From contig CAZSVE010000094.1 of assembly GCA_964610175.1 (NCBI GenBank), forward strand, positions 1 to 11,324: DNA of 11,324 nucleotides, read 5' to 3'. Position 1 is the stretch's first letter; the number at the start of each line of letters is the position of its first letter. The notes below the pieces were generated by a model. It worked only from the letters and a program-made list of their open reading frames with translations. It searched no databases and had not been told where the DNA came from. The position numbers and the translations under genes were made by a program. Positions 1 to 5,808 of the stretch are shown one piece after another. The stretch comes from CAZSVE01 sp964610175. GTDB taxonomy: Bacteria > Pseudomonadota > Gammaproteobacteria > HK1.

Positions 1-25
1 ACTTGGCGCGAAAAGCCCGCGACTC
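1..25 (+). repeat. Possible truncated copy of repeat family 1 at the window edge
   Basis: The first bases read cttggcgcgaa followed by an AGC-rich stretch. This matches the right arm of the family-1 hairpin repeat (copies at 56-147, 2491-2585 and 5937-6030). Only the right end would lie inside the window, so the call is weak. Confidence 0.3.
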
Positions 26-55
26 ACACCTCCCTCCGGTCGAGATGACATATCC

Positions 56-147
56 ATTAAGGGTATCGGAAAAACAAAAATCCCGAGAGAACCAGTACGC
101 CCGCCAAGACCCACCCCGCTTCAGTCTTGGCGCGAAGCGCTAACATG
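56..147 (+). repeat. Dispersed hairpin repeat, family 1, copy A
   Basis: This stretch of about 90 bp has close relatives at 2491-2585 and 5937-6030 on the same strand. The shared order is a left module (atcggaaaaacaaa then ccgagagaa), a variable middle, and a conserved right module (ccccgcttcagtc, then tggcgcgaagc, then acatg). Here CGCCAAGAC (102-110) can pair with GTCTTGGCG (124-132) around a 13-nt loop. No open reading frame is conserved between copies, so it is a non-coding repeat. It could be a REP- or MITE-like element. It lies just upstream of the decayed AAA-ATPase-like gene. Confidence 0.8.
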
Positions 148-198
148 TCCTCCATGCGATGGAATTTTGGTTCCGGCTTTGCCGGGTTAGGAAAACAA

Positions 199-591
199 GC
201 ACACCATTACGTGGACCGCACGGGACCATATCCCACTGCTGAAAGAGGCCGGTAAACAGCTCTTTTTCCTGCGTCCGCGTCGCTTCGGCAAGGGCCTCTT
301 GTCGTCGATGCTGGAAAACACTACGACCCCAACAAGGCGGATCGCTTCGAAGCCCTATTCGGAGGGCTCGCCATCGGCAAGAATCCCACCGCAAGGCGCA
401 ACCGATACTTCGCGCTCGAGTGGGATTTTTCCGAAATCGGCGCGGCGGGCGATGGTGGGGAGATCAAGCGCGCTCTACGGCTATCTCGATGATCGCATCG
501 GCGCTTTCTCGGACACTACTATGGGAAAGTATTGCCGAATCCTGTTCGGATCGATCCCCAGGATGCCCTCTCCTCTTTCCAATCCCCGTAA
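199..591 (+). pseudogene. Remnant of an AAA-ATPase-like / PD-(D/E)XK family protein (PF09820 type)
   Basis: Stitching frames together recovers the N-terminal half of the AAA-ATPase-like family often annotated DUF1703 or PF09820. HYVDRT is read from 205. A frameshift follows, then IPLLKEAGKQLFFLRPRRFGK from 230. A second frameshift near 320 leads to YDPNKADRFEALFGGLAIGK from 322 and a segment ending in ALEWDFSEI. The same frame is broken by TGA at 490-492, continues with GKVLPNPVRIDPQDALSSF, and stops at 589-591. YVD.T, RPRRFGK and the LFGGL.IGKNPT region are characteristic of the family. The first 20 or so residues and the whole C-terminal half (the rest of the ATPase and the nuclease-like domain) are missing. 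Family members are abundant accessory genes of uncertain role. This copy is clearly dead. Confidence 0.85.
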
Positions 592-602
592 GCGCCCGTG
601 GA

Positions 603-712
603 TTGATTTTTCCCGCCCGGCTTCACAAATGAGTCACCATTTACAAAGCACTAATTTTGCTTTATCAATGTGTGAATCATGCCTTGTGTCGATGCGAGGC
701 GAAGCTTCGCTA
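603..712 (+). repeat. Dispersed repeat, family 2, copy 1
   Basis: This 110-bp stretch aligns with 9620-9729. Shared blocks include a cccgc.cggcttc.caaatgag stretch, aattttgcttta, accatgccttgt (atcatgccttgt here) and gcgaagcttcgctag. It ends with the perfect palindrome GCGAAGCTTCGC (699-710). Copy 1 begins directly after the end of the decayed ATPase-like gene, just as copy 2 begins at the damX stop codon. It is non-coding. Its right part lies near the terminator of the minus-strand small RNA. Confidence 0.75.
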
Positions 713-843
713 GAGCTTTCCGGAAAGGCGGGATGGTTTATTCGGTATATCGAGCGAAAAGCGAAGAATAGTCGAGTCGAGAAACGGAAGGTCACTGTCT
801 TGGTGGATAAACCCAAACCGGGTTCACTGGTCATTCTTTCCTC

Positions 844-875
844 ACAAAAAAAGAAAGCGCGGCATATGCCGCGCT
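844..875 (-). terminator. Rho-independent terminator of the minus-strand small RNA
   Basis: On the minus strand a perfect 18-nt palindrome, GCGCGGCATATGCCGCGC (857-874), is followed by TTTCTTTTTTT (856-846). A GC-rich stem with a U-run directly after it is a textbook intrinsic terminator. On the plus strand the A-run lies before the stem, so it can only work on minus-strand transcripts. No minus-strand protein gene ends nearby. The nearest, amgK, stops about 530 bp away. Confidence 0.8.
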
Positions 876-925
876 AAACCACCAAAGGAGGATGGATGTA
901 GGAGTTGAACTTCTCAGAAAGTTCA
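846..925 (-). ncRNA. Candidate small RNA of about 80 nt with CU-rich anti-SD segments
   Basis: A near-consensus promoter and an intrinsic terminator bracket about 80 nt. The transcript would begin with a hairpin: GAACTT (924-919) pairs with AAGTTC (912-907) around a 6-nt loop. An unpaired CU-rich stretch follows, with CTCCT (904-900) and CCTCCTTT (891-884), both complementary to Shine-Dalgarno sequences. The RNA then ends in the terminator stem and U-run. Single-stranded CU-rich seeds plus a terminator U-tail are the usual design of trans-acting bacterial sRNAs that block ribosome binding. I do not recognise a named family. An alternative is a short peptide gene: a minus frame from ATG at 984 to TAG at 874-876 encodes 36 residues ending SYIHPPLVV. 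It lacks a good ribosome site, and its start lies upstream of the promoter. Confidence 0.55.
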
Positions 926-930
926 TCACC

Positions 931-959
931 ATTATCGAATATACTAATTTGCTTGTCAA
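931..959 (-). promoter_or_regulatory. Near-consensus sigma-70 promoter for the small RNA
   Basis: On the minus strand TTGACA (959-954) is followed by a 17-bp spacer and GATAAT (936-931). This is a perfect -35, optimal spacing and five of six -10 bases. Transcription would start near 924-925, exactly at the first hairpin of the small RNA. It is the best promoter-like sequence I see in the window. Confidence 0.7.
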
Positions 960-1060
960 GCCTAAGCCTTATCCAAAGACACATGAGCCTGAAGGGGTGA
1001 CGTGATTCCAACGTGAAACGATTCTGAAGGTGGCCTGAGATTTTGGATCATCGGAGGAGG

Positions 1061-1267
1061 ATGGTGATGCGAAAGACCCAAGGGCTCCAAGCGCTGAAGA
1101 AGTTTCATGCCTTTCTGGATGGCAGCGAGCCTCTCGGCTTCGAGGTTCCAAGCCGAGAGGCGGCCTATGATTTCATTTCACGGCAGTTACGTCGCTTTGG
1201 CTATACCCGACTGGGGAAGGCCGACAAGGGCCTGAAGGGCGACCTCGATGGCATTGAATTTTTTTGA
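1061..1267 (+). pseudogene. N-terminal stub of an integrase-core (DDE) transposase
   Basis: After the strong ribosome site GGAGGAGG, ATG at 1061 opens a 68-residue frame. MRKTQGLQALKKFHAFLDGS leads into a segment ending ISRQLRRFGYTRLGKADKGL. The layout (a short lead, AYDFI..QL, then the GY..L.KADKGL turn) resembles the start of integrase-core transposases of the IS481/ISNCY type, where the next words would be RRYL..MTGLSRAQ..RLI. Here the match ends at KGL. The frame runs on for 10 unrelated residues (KGDLDGIEFF), so the helix-turn-helix remainder and the whole DDE domain are lost. It is an insertion-sequence remnant. I see no second terminal repeat. The small RNA gene diverges from just upstream. 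Family assignment is from memory of sequence wording. Confidence 0.55.
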
Positions 1268-1405
1268 AGAGGCTGAAATCTTTCTCTTGTGGGCCGTATT
1301 TCGGATCGTCGAGGTGATGTGGCTTGGTTCCCATGGATGCCTTCCCGGTTGGCAGGTTTCTCCCGCCATGGGTGTCCCCGGTAATCTTATTGCTCAAGGG
1401 AAGCG

Positions 1406-2443
1406 TTATGGTGACGCGGAGACCTTCGGCGTCGAGAGAAACAGTGCATTCCGATCCCGTATCTTCTGGCGGACATCGAGTTTATCCAACAACGTACCGA
1501 GGGCAGCGAGCTCCGAATACCGTTTGCAAGCAAGGGCCAAGTAATCCAAGGTCGATGGAATGTCCGAGAGATAACCGGATTTGCCGTCCCGATGGTAGAG
1601 TCTCGCGAAAATGCCGGCTATCTTGAGGTGACGTTGTACCCCCATGAGATCGAACCAGCGCAACCAGGTGGCCTCATCCACCTCGACCAATATTCCATGC
1701 TGAATAGCGAGATTTCGGTATCCAAGCGCCCATGCCTCGACCCTTTCCGGCGGCCAACCGATATATACATCCTTCAATAGGCTGACCAAATCGTAGGTTA
1801 CAGGTCCCCGAACGGCATCCTGGAAATCCAGTATTCCCGGATTGTTGCGCGCTTGCACCATAAGGTTTCGACTATGATAGTCCCGATGCACGAATGCCCG
1901 CGGTTGCTCTGCCGCTACCCCCTGCAGAGAATCGAAGGCATCCCGCAGGACCTCGTCCACGACATCGGTGATGGGAATATCGAGGTGCCTGCCCAAGAAC
2001 CAATCGCGAAACAAAAGCATCTCTTCATCCAGTAATCCATGGTCATATTCCGGCATTCCCTGGCAAGATGCACAGGCTTGGATTGCCAGCAGTGCCCCCA
2101 TGGCATCCCCATATAATCGCTCCACCCGGGTTTCGTCGAGCGCGTCCAGGTAATGAACCGTGCCAAGGTCATCGAGTAACAAAAAGCCCTGTTCGCAATC
2201 TATCGCCAAGATCTCGGGTACGTTTATGCCGACCCTGCGCAATGATGCAGCCACGTGGATGAAACGCCTGGTATCTTCATGGGTTGGTGGTGCATCCATG
2301 ATGATGAGTGATTTCCCGATGTCACGGAATACTCGAAAATAGCGCCGAAAGCTTGCATCTCCCGAAGCAACCGTCAATTCGAAGCGCCCGTTGGACAGGG
2401 TCTTGGTCAACCAGGTTTGTATGGCAAAAAGGCGGTTATCCAT
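1406..2443 (-). CDS. amgK: N-acetylmuramate/N-acetylglucosamine kinase AmgK-type phosphotransferase
   Basis: A 345-residue protein of the aminoglycoside phosphotransferase fold. AmgK phosphorylates the anomeric position of MurNAc or GlcNAc in the cytoplasm. It works in the cell-wall recycling route that bypasses de novo UDP-MurNAc synthesis. The N-lobe has SGDASFRRYFRV and a later IIMDAPP strand. The catalytic loop is VHRDYHSRNLM (H186, D188, N193). The metal-binding ILDFQD follows (D206), then the family-typical GPVTYDLVSLLKD. Length fits the family. ATG at 2443 is chosen because the frame upstream offers only a TTG eight codons earlier. The ribosome site is weak. AmgK normally sits next to murU (uridylyltransferase), but downstream DNA (1268-1405) shows no murU-like start such as MILAAGKG. 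The gene therefore appears solitary, or its partner lies elsewhere. A general sugar-kinase role cannot be excluded. Confidence 0.85.
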   Translation of the reverse strand: MDNRLFAIQTWLTKTLSNGRFELTVASGDASFRRYFRVFRDIGKSLIIMDAPPTHEDTRRFIHVAASLRRVGINVPEILAIDCEQGFLLLDDLGTVHYLDALDETRVERLYGDAMGALLAIQACASCQGMPEYDHGLLDEEMLLFRDWFLGRHLDIPITDVVDEVLRDAFDSLQGVAAEQPRAFVHRDYHSRNLMVQARNNPGILDFQDAVRGPVTYDLVSLLKDVYIGWPPERVEAWALGYRNLAIQHGILVEVDEATWLRWFDLMGVQRHLKIAGIFARLYHRDGKSGYLSDIPSTLDYLALACKRYSELAALGTLLDKLDVRQKIRDRNALFLSTPKVSASP

Positions 2444-2490
2444 GGTTATGGTGCAATAAAATCTCAAACGAAATCAGGCGCTTATGTCGC

Positions 2491-2585
2491 TATTTAAAGG
2501 TGTCGGAAAAACAAAGCTTCCGAGAGAATGCGGTGCGTATGCCAAGACCCATCCCGCTTCAGTCCTGGCGCGAAGCGCTAACATG
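2491..2585 (+). repeat. Dispersed hairpin repeat, family 1, copy B
   Basis: It aligns over its full length with 56-147. Shared blocks are gtcggaaaaacaaa, ccgagagaa, gccaagaccca, cccgcttcagtc, tggcgcgaagcgctaacatg. GCCAAGAC (2541-2548) faces GTCCTGGC (2562-2569) with one mismatch. The copy sits in the promoter region of amgK, antisense to that gene, so its hairpin would lie in or upstream of the amgK leader. Confidence 0.8.
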
Positions 2586-3145
2586 TTCACAAACATGCCG
2601 GCAACGACATCTGCTTATTACTGGCGAGGCATTGCCTCGGATCGACGACGCATGGAGTAATCATCGGTTCGGTATACTATGTTCGAATTATCCATATTGG
2701 CAAACGCATTCGGTTAAGGATCGAGACTTCGCACCTTATCATGTGGCCATGAACGCAATCATTACGCGTTGGCATTGCCGGGATTACCGGCGAGCACTTT
2801 ATTGAAAAACCTACCACCGTGCGAAGGATGGAACCTTGACTGAAGCGGTTTTAGGGGCCTCTTGGTTGGGGGAAGGGTTTTCTGTCTCAATCACGTTCTT
2901 TTCCAAAACTTGATCCAATTGTGAAGCTGAGCGGAAAATGAGCAAAATAATCACCAATTCCGCACCTTTACCCTTCTCTATCGACAATAATCTCCCTCAT
3001 TGAAGGAGTCGGTTTCCTTGTCTACTCGATTCCTCGGAAATTTTGTTTTTCCGATATATCTAACGTCGACTTCGAAGATTAAGGTTACGGGTGTGTATGG
3101 GTTCGTTTTCGAATTGGAACTCGATGGTCGGTAGAGAATGGGAAG
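2586..3145. other. Gene-free region rich in small hairpins
   Basis: About 560 bp with no credible gene on either strand. An open frame on the plus strand that runs into this stretch (2308-2805) mostly covers amgK antisense and resembles nothing known. Visible structures are CATGTT/AACATG (2582-2597, at the end of repeat copy B), CGAGGC-ATT-GCCTCG (2625-2639) and GCCGG/CCGGC around GATTA (2777-2791). None is followed by a convincing T-run. An inverted fragment of repeat family 1 lies at 3033-3057. The stretch separates amgK from the methyltransferase gene, both on the minus strand, so the terminator of the latter should lie here, but I see no clear intrinsic one. Confidence 0.5.
3033..3057 (-). 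repeat. Inverted fragment of repeat family 1
   Basis: Read on the minus strand, this is atatcggaaaaacaaaa, then ttccgag. It matches the left module of copies A and B (atcggaaaaacaaa, then ccgag). The hairpin half of the repeat is not recognisable next to it. The fragment could be a broken copy, or the left module could be an independent unit. Confidence 0.45.
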
Positions 3146-3976
3146 TCATTTTTCCGCCGTGATGTAGACGATCCAGGCGGGATCGGGATCTCCCTTTATG
3201 GCCGGGGTGAATACGCCGTTGCCATCCCCTGTTTCTTCATCGGTTCCCTGCCAGTACACGATGGTGCGTCGAAAACCGGCATCGAACAGCATTTCCCGGA
3301 TCTCGGGGAGCGTCCACAAGCGCCAGTCGTAGCGGAATGCCGAGTCCATGCGGGAGCCGTCGGGGAACTCGAAGTGGATGAGGCAGGTCATTTCGCCGGT
3401 GATGGGGTCGAAGGCGGTTTGATCCCAGATATAGGTGAAGCCCTCGCATGGGTTGCGATCCAGGGTGACCTTGTGGCAGTCGTAGCCGCCGTAGGCGTCG
3501 AGGAAGAATACGCCGTTTTGGGTGAGTGCATCGCGTACTCCCCGGAAGTAGCGGGTCATGGTGTCGCGGCCGGTGAATAGCCAGTAGCTGAAGTTCATGG
3601 CGAGGATGATGTTCATGGGTTCGGTGCGCACGGTGCGCACGTCGGCGCTATGGAGCGATATTCTTCGCCGGGTATCCTGATCGAGCCTTGCGAGGTTGTG
3701 TCTGCGGCCCCAGTCTTGTACCTCGGGATCGAGGTCGATGCCGATGGCGTGGTTGGTTTTCCGCCTGCGTACCCATTCGCAGGCGGTGTTGGCCGTGCCG
3801 CAGAAGTCTTCGCGAAGGGAACTTGCGCGCCGCCCGCGGAGTGTCCTGAATGTCTCGTCGATGAAGTCGATTTCGACTTTCGGGCACTGTACCGCTCGTT
3901 GGTACAGGTCATGGCGGTCCTGGGTTCGTGCCATGTCGATGGGCGGATCGATGCCGATTTGTTCCTGGTTTTTCAT
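3146..3976 (-). CDS. Class I SAM-dependent methyltransferase of unknown substrate
   Basis: A 276-residue soluble protein with a Rossmann-type methyltransferase domain. Motif I appears as LREDFCGTANTACEW (residues 54-68), where FCGTA takes the place of the usual GxGxG turn. The acidic end of strand 2 is AIGIDLD (77-83). The acidic loop after SLHSADV (108-113) would contact the adenine. Strand 4 is NIILAMNFSYWLF (122-134). The later FFLDAYGG and the C-terminal IVYWQG and WIVYITAEK strands complete the fold. Such standalone methyltransferases act on small molecules or proteins, and nothing here fixes the substrate. The start ATG at 3976 has a poor ribosome site, and no better start is seen. The gene diverges from phaB across 283 bp that hold a palindrome and a possible minus-strand -10 box. 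Confidence 0.75.
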   Translation of the reverse strand: MKNQEQIGIDPPIDMARTQDRHDLYQRAVQCPKVEIDFIDETFRTLRGRRASSLREDFCGTANTACEWVRRRKTNHAIGIDLDPEVQDWGRRHNLARLDQDTRRRISLHSADVRTVRTEPMNIILAMNFSYWLFTGRDTMTRYFRGVRDALTQNGVFFLDAYGGYDCHKVTLDRNPCEGFTYIWDQTAFDPITGEMTCLIHFEFPDGSRMDSAFRYDWRLWTLPEIREMLFDAGFRRTIVYWQGTDEETGDGNGVFTPAIKGDPDPAWIVYITAEK

Positions 3977-4080
3977 GGTGATACTGTCGGTAGGATGCTT
4001 TCGATGTCGGTGCTTCGATCAAATTGAATCTGTTGTCTGGATTTCGATACCATTAGAATGTCTTTAGTTTGGGGTATCGG

Positions 4081-4164
4081 ATGCATCACATAACGGTCGG
4101 GTTCGTGGCCTGCTGCGTTGATGTAGCTCATTATCTCTCTTGACAATGTTTGTCATGCATCACA
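4081..4164. promoter_or_regulatory. Divergent control region between methyltransferase gene and phaB
   Basis: Two perfect copies of ATGCATCACA lie at 4081-4090 and 4155-4164 in the same orientation, 74 bp apart. Touching the second is the palindrome TGACAA-TGT-TTGTCA (4141-4155), which includes a perfect -35 hexamer TTGACA (4140-4145, plus strand). No good plus-strand -10 lies 16-18 bp further. On the minus strand GATAAT (4135-4130) could serve the methyltransferase gene with an upstream ATGACA 15 bp away. The arrangement fits a repressor- or activator-controlled divergent promoter. The regulator is unknown. Confidence 0.4.
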
Positions 4165-4259
4165 CCATGCGGGTGCCGGTTTGCCCCAGCATAGGCGTAG
4201 CCGGGTAGGCTTGGATTAGTTTTTAATTTTCAGAATCGAAATCAGCGAGGTAATCAATC

Positions 4260-5003
4260 ATGGCGAAAACGGCGTTTGTAACCGGTGGGGCAGGCGGTAT
4301 TGGTCAGGCGATTTGTAAGCGCCTGGCGGACGCGGGACACAAGGTGGCTGCCTGTTATATCGCGGCGGAGAAAGATAGCGCGTTGGCGTGGCAGAAGGAA
4401 AGCAAGGAGCAGGGATACGACTATTATCTGGTGGAGGGGGATGTTAGTGATTTCGAGTCCTGCAAGGAAATGGCCGAGAAGATAGAGAAGGATGTGGGCT
4501 CCGTGGATATCCTGGTCAATTGCGCTGGTATCACCAAGGACACCACATTCAAGAAGATGAAAGAGGAGCAGTGGAAGAGCGTTATCGATATCAACCTGAA
4601 TAGTGTCTTCAATGTGACGAAACAGTTTCTCGACGGAATGCTGGAGCGTCAGTATGGACGAATCATCTGTATTTCGTCCTTGAATGGGCAAAAGGGTCAG
4701 TTCGGACAGAGCAACTACTCGGCTTCCAAGTCCGGCATGCACGGTTTTGCCATGTCTTTGGCTCAGGAGGTTGCGAGTAAAGGCATTACCGTGAATTCGA
4801 TTTCACCGGGATATATCGGAACGAAGATGGTGATGGCGATCCCGGAGAAGGTGCGTAATCAGATTATCGCTCAGATTCCGGTGGGTCGGCTCGGCACTCC
4901 CGATGAAATTGGCGCCGTGGTCGTTTTCCTGGCCAGTGATGATGCCGGCTTTATTACGGGTTCCAATGTTGCCATCAATGGTGGCCAACACACGCAGTTT
5001 TGA
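4260..5003 (+). CDS. phaB: Acetoacetyl-CoA reductase (polyhydroxyalkanoate synthesis)
   Basis: PhaB reduces acetoacetyl-CoA to (R)-3-hydroxybutyryl-CoA with NADPH in the cytoplasm, the middle step of polyhydroxybutyrate formation. The 247-residue length is typical. It is a classical short-chain dehydrogenase: nucleotide loop TGGAGGIG (8-15), GDV (60-62), NCAGIT (87-92, with C replacing the usual N or A), N112, catalytic S140, Y153 and K157 in YSASK. The stretch SLNGQKGQFGQSNYSASK (140-157) and the following GMHGF closely match PhaB and distinguish it from the fatty-acid reductase FabG. GAGG at 4247-4250 serves as ribosome site, 9 bases before ATG. No phaA or phaC is in the window. The next genes on the strand are a DUF6489-like protein and hpf. 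FabG remains a less likely alternative. Confidence 0.9.
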   Translation: MAKTAFVTGGAGGIGQAICKRLADAGHKVAACYIAAEKDSALAWQKESKEQGYDYYLVEGDVSDFESCKEMAEKIEKDVGSVDILVNCAGITKDTTFKKMKEEQWKSVIDINLNSVFNVTKQFLDGMLERQYGRIICISSLNGQKGQFGQSNYSASKSGMHGFAMSLAQEVASKGITVNSISPGYIGTKMVMAIPEKVRNQIIAQIPVGRLGTPDEIGAVVVFLASDDAGFITGSNVAINGGQHTQF

Positions 5004-5006
5004 TGT

Positions 5007-5069
5007 TCCCATACGTGGGATACCATGCTGTATATGATTTTTAGCGCAAGGTTCCCATGGGAACCTTGC
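5007..5069 (+). other. Two hairpins between phaB and the DUF6489-like gene
   Basis: Right after the phaB stop, TCCCA-TACG-TGGGA (5007-5020) forms a small stem. Then GCAAGGTTCC pairs perfectly with GGAACCTTGC around CATG (5046-5069). The second is a 10-bp GC-rich stem without a T-run on either strand. It is therefore more likely an mRNA processing or stability element, or a protein-binding palindrome, than an intrinsic terminator. It would set the phaB message apart from the downstream genes. Confidence 0.6.
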
Positions 5070-5095
5070 AAACCTGATGGTTCATACAGTCTCCC

Positions 5096-5416
5096 ATGAA
5101 GATTACTATTGATGTCGATATTACCCCAAGGGAGCTACGCAGCTTCTTCGGATTGCCGGACATAAAGCCCTTGCAGGATGAAATGTTGGAAAGGATTCGG
5201 GATAAGGTGAGCGCCGGGGTGGAGAATTTCGATGTGCTCAGCCTCGTAAAACCCATGCTTCCGGGTCATGTACAGTCGCTGGATACTGTGCAAAAGGTGT
5301 TTTGGCAGATGTTTTCCAATGGCAAGACATCCGTCGCGGATACGGAAGCTGGAGGGAGTTCCTCGAAGGAGAATGGTAGGAATATATCGAAGAATGGAAC
5401 GAAGTCCGATGCCTAG
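5096..5416 (+). CDS. Small DUF6489-like protein downstream of phaB
   Basis: A 106-residue protein. The first 75 residues match the wording I recall for DUF6489: MKITIDVDITPRELRSFFGL is followed by PD..PLQ, an amphipathic helix, V.PMLPG, and an aromatic-rich helix TVQKVFWQMFSNG (70-82). The last 24 residues are a Ser/Gly/Lys/Asn-rich tail with little order expected. There is no signal peptide or membrane segment. The function of the family is not known to me. Sitting between phaB and hpf, and having amphipathic helices and a flexible tail, it could be a granule- or membrane-surface protein in the manner of phasins, but this is inference only. The ribosome site before ATG 5096 is weak. Confidence 0.65.
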   Translation: MKITIDVDITPRELRSFFGLPDIKPLQDEMLERIRDKVSAGVENFDVLSLVKPMLPGHVQSLDTVQKVFWQMFSNGKTSVADTEAGGSSSKENGRNISKNGTKSDA

Positions 5417-5481
5417 ATATATCCATTTGCGGATCGGGAAGCGATTCGGGAATTATTGGTACCCTCGGGAGGTTGTTATCC

Positions 5482-5808
5482 ATGCAGATAGATTTGACCG
5501 GTCAGAATATTGAAGTAACGCAGGCGCTTCGGGATTACATCGATAATAAATTTACACGATTGGAACGCCGCTATGATTACATAACGAGCGTACACGTGGT
5601 GCTTGGTGTCGAGAAACTCCGGCAAAAGGCCGAGGCTACCATTTATATGTCGCGCGGGAATTTACATGCGTACGCGGAGGGGGGAGATATGTACGCATCC
5701 ATCGATGCCCTGATGGATAAGTTGGATCGCCAGATCAGGCGCTATAAGGAAAAGCGTACCGAGCACCGAGGGAATGATACCGGGATGAAGATTCATGAGG
5801 ATACGTAA
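5482..5808 (+). CDS. hpf: Ribosome hibernation promoting factor, short form
   Basis: A 108-residue member of the HPF/YfiA family. It binds the 30S decoding region and inactivates ribosomes in slow growth, helping to form 100S dimers in the short-HPF system. The fold signature runs through: MQIDLTGQNIEVTQALRDYI, then a K..RLERRY helix, SVHVVLGVEK, an EATIYM strand, LHAYAEGGDMYASIDALMDK and LDRQIRRYKEK. The basic C-terminal helix fits rRNA contact. There is no C-terminal dimerisation domain, so it is the short type. GGGAGG (5467-5472) sits 9 bases before ATG 5482, which fixes the start. In many gammaproteobacteria hpf follows rpoN and precedes ptsN, but here it follows the DUF6489-like gene by 65 bp and no rpoN is present. 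Confidence 0.92.
   Translation: MQIDLTGQNIEVTQALRDYIDNKFTRLERRYDYITSVHVVLGVEKLRQKAEATIYMSRGNLHAYAEGGDMYASIDALMDKLDRQIRRYKEKRTEHRGNDTGMKIHEDT

Noticed and set aside
299..877. Open frame of 192 codons on the plus strand
   Set aside because: It crosses the ATPase-like remnant in a wrong frame, then repeat family 2 and the small RNA terminator. The product resembles nothing and its parts have separate explanations.
892..1005. 37-codon plus-strand frame behind AAAGGAGG
   Set aside because: The ribosome site touches the ATG with no spacing, the better-spaced ATG at 896 is followed at once by TAG, and the minus-strand promoter-terminator pair explains the region better.
1330..1372. CCCATGG/CCATGGG inverted repeat after amgK as a terminator
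   Set aside because: It has a 7-bp stem with a 29-nt loop and no T-run. It is too weak to call.
2308..2805. 165-codon plus-strand frame
   Set aside because: It is partly antisense to amgK and runs through repeat copy B. The composition is not protein-like and no motif is seen.
3650..4067. Two plus-strand frames of about 124 codons opposite the methyltransferase
   Set aside because: These are shadows of the minus-strand methyltransferase, which has clear SAM-binding motifs.
4254..4742. 162-codon minus-strand frame opposite phaB
   Set aside because: It is antisense to a well-supported phaB and has no recognisable motif or ribosome site.
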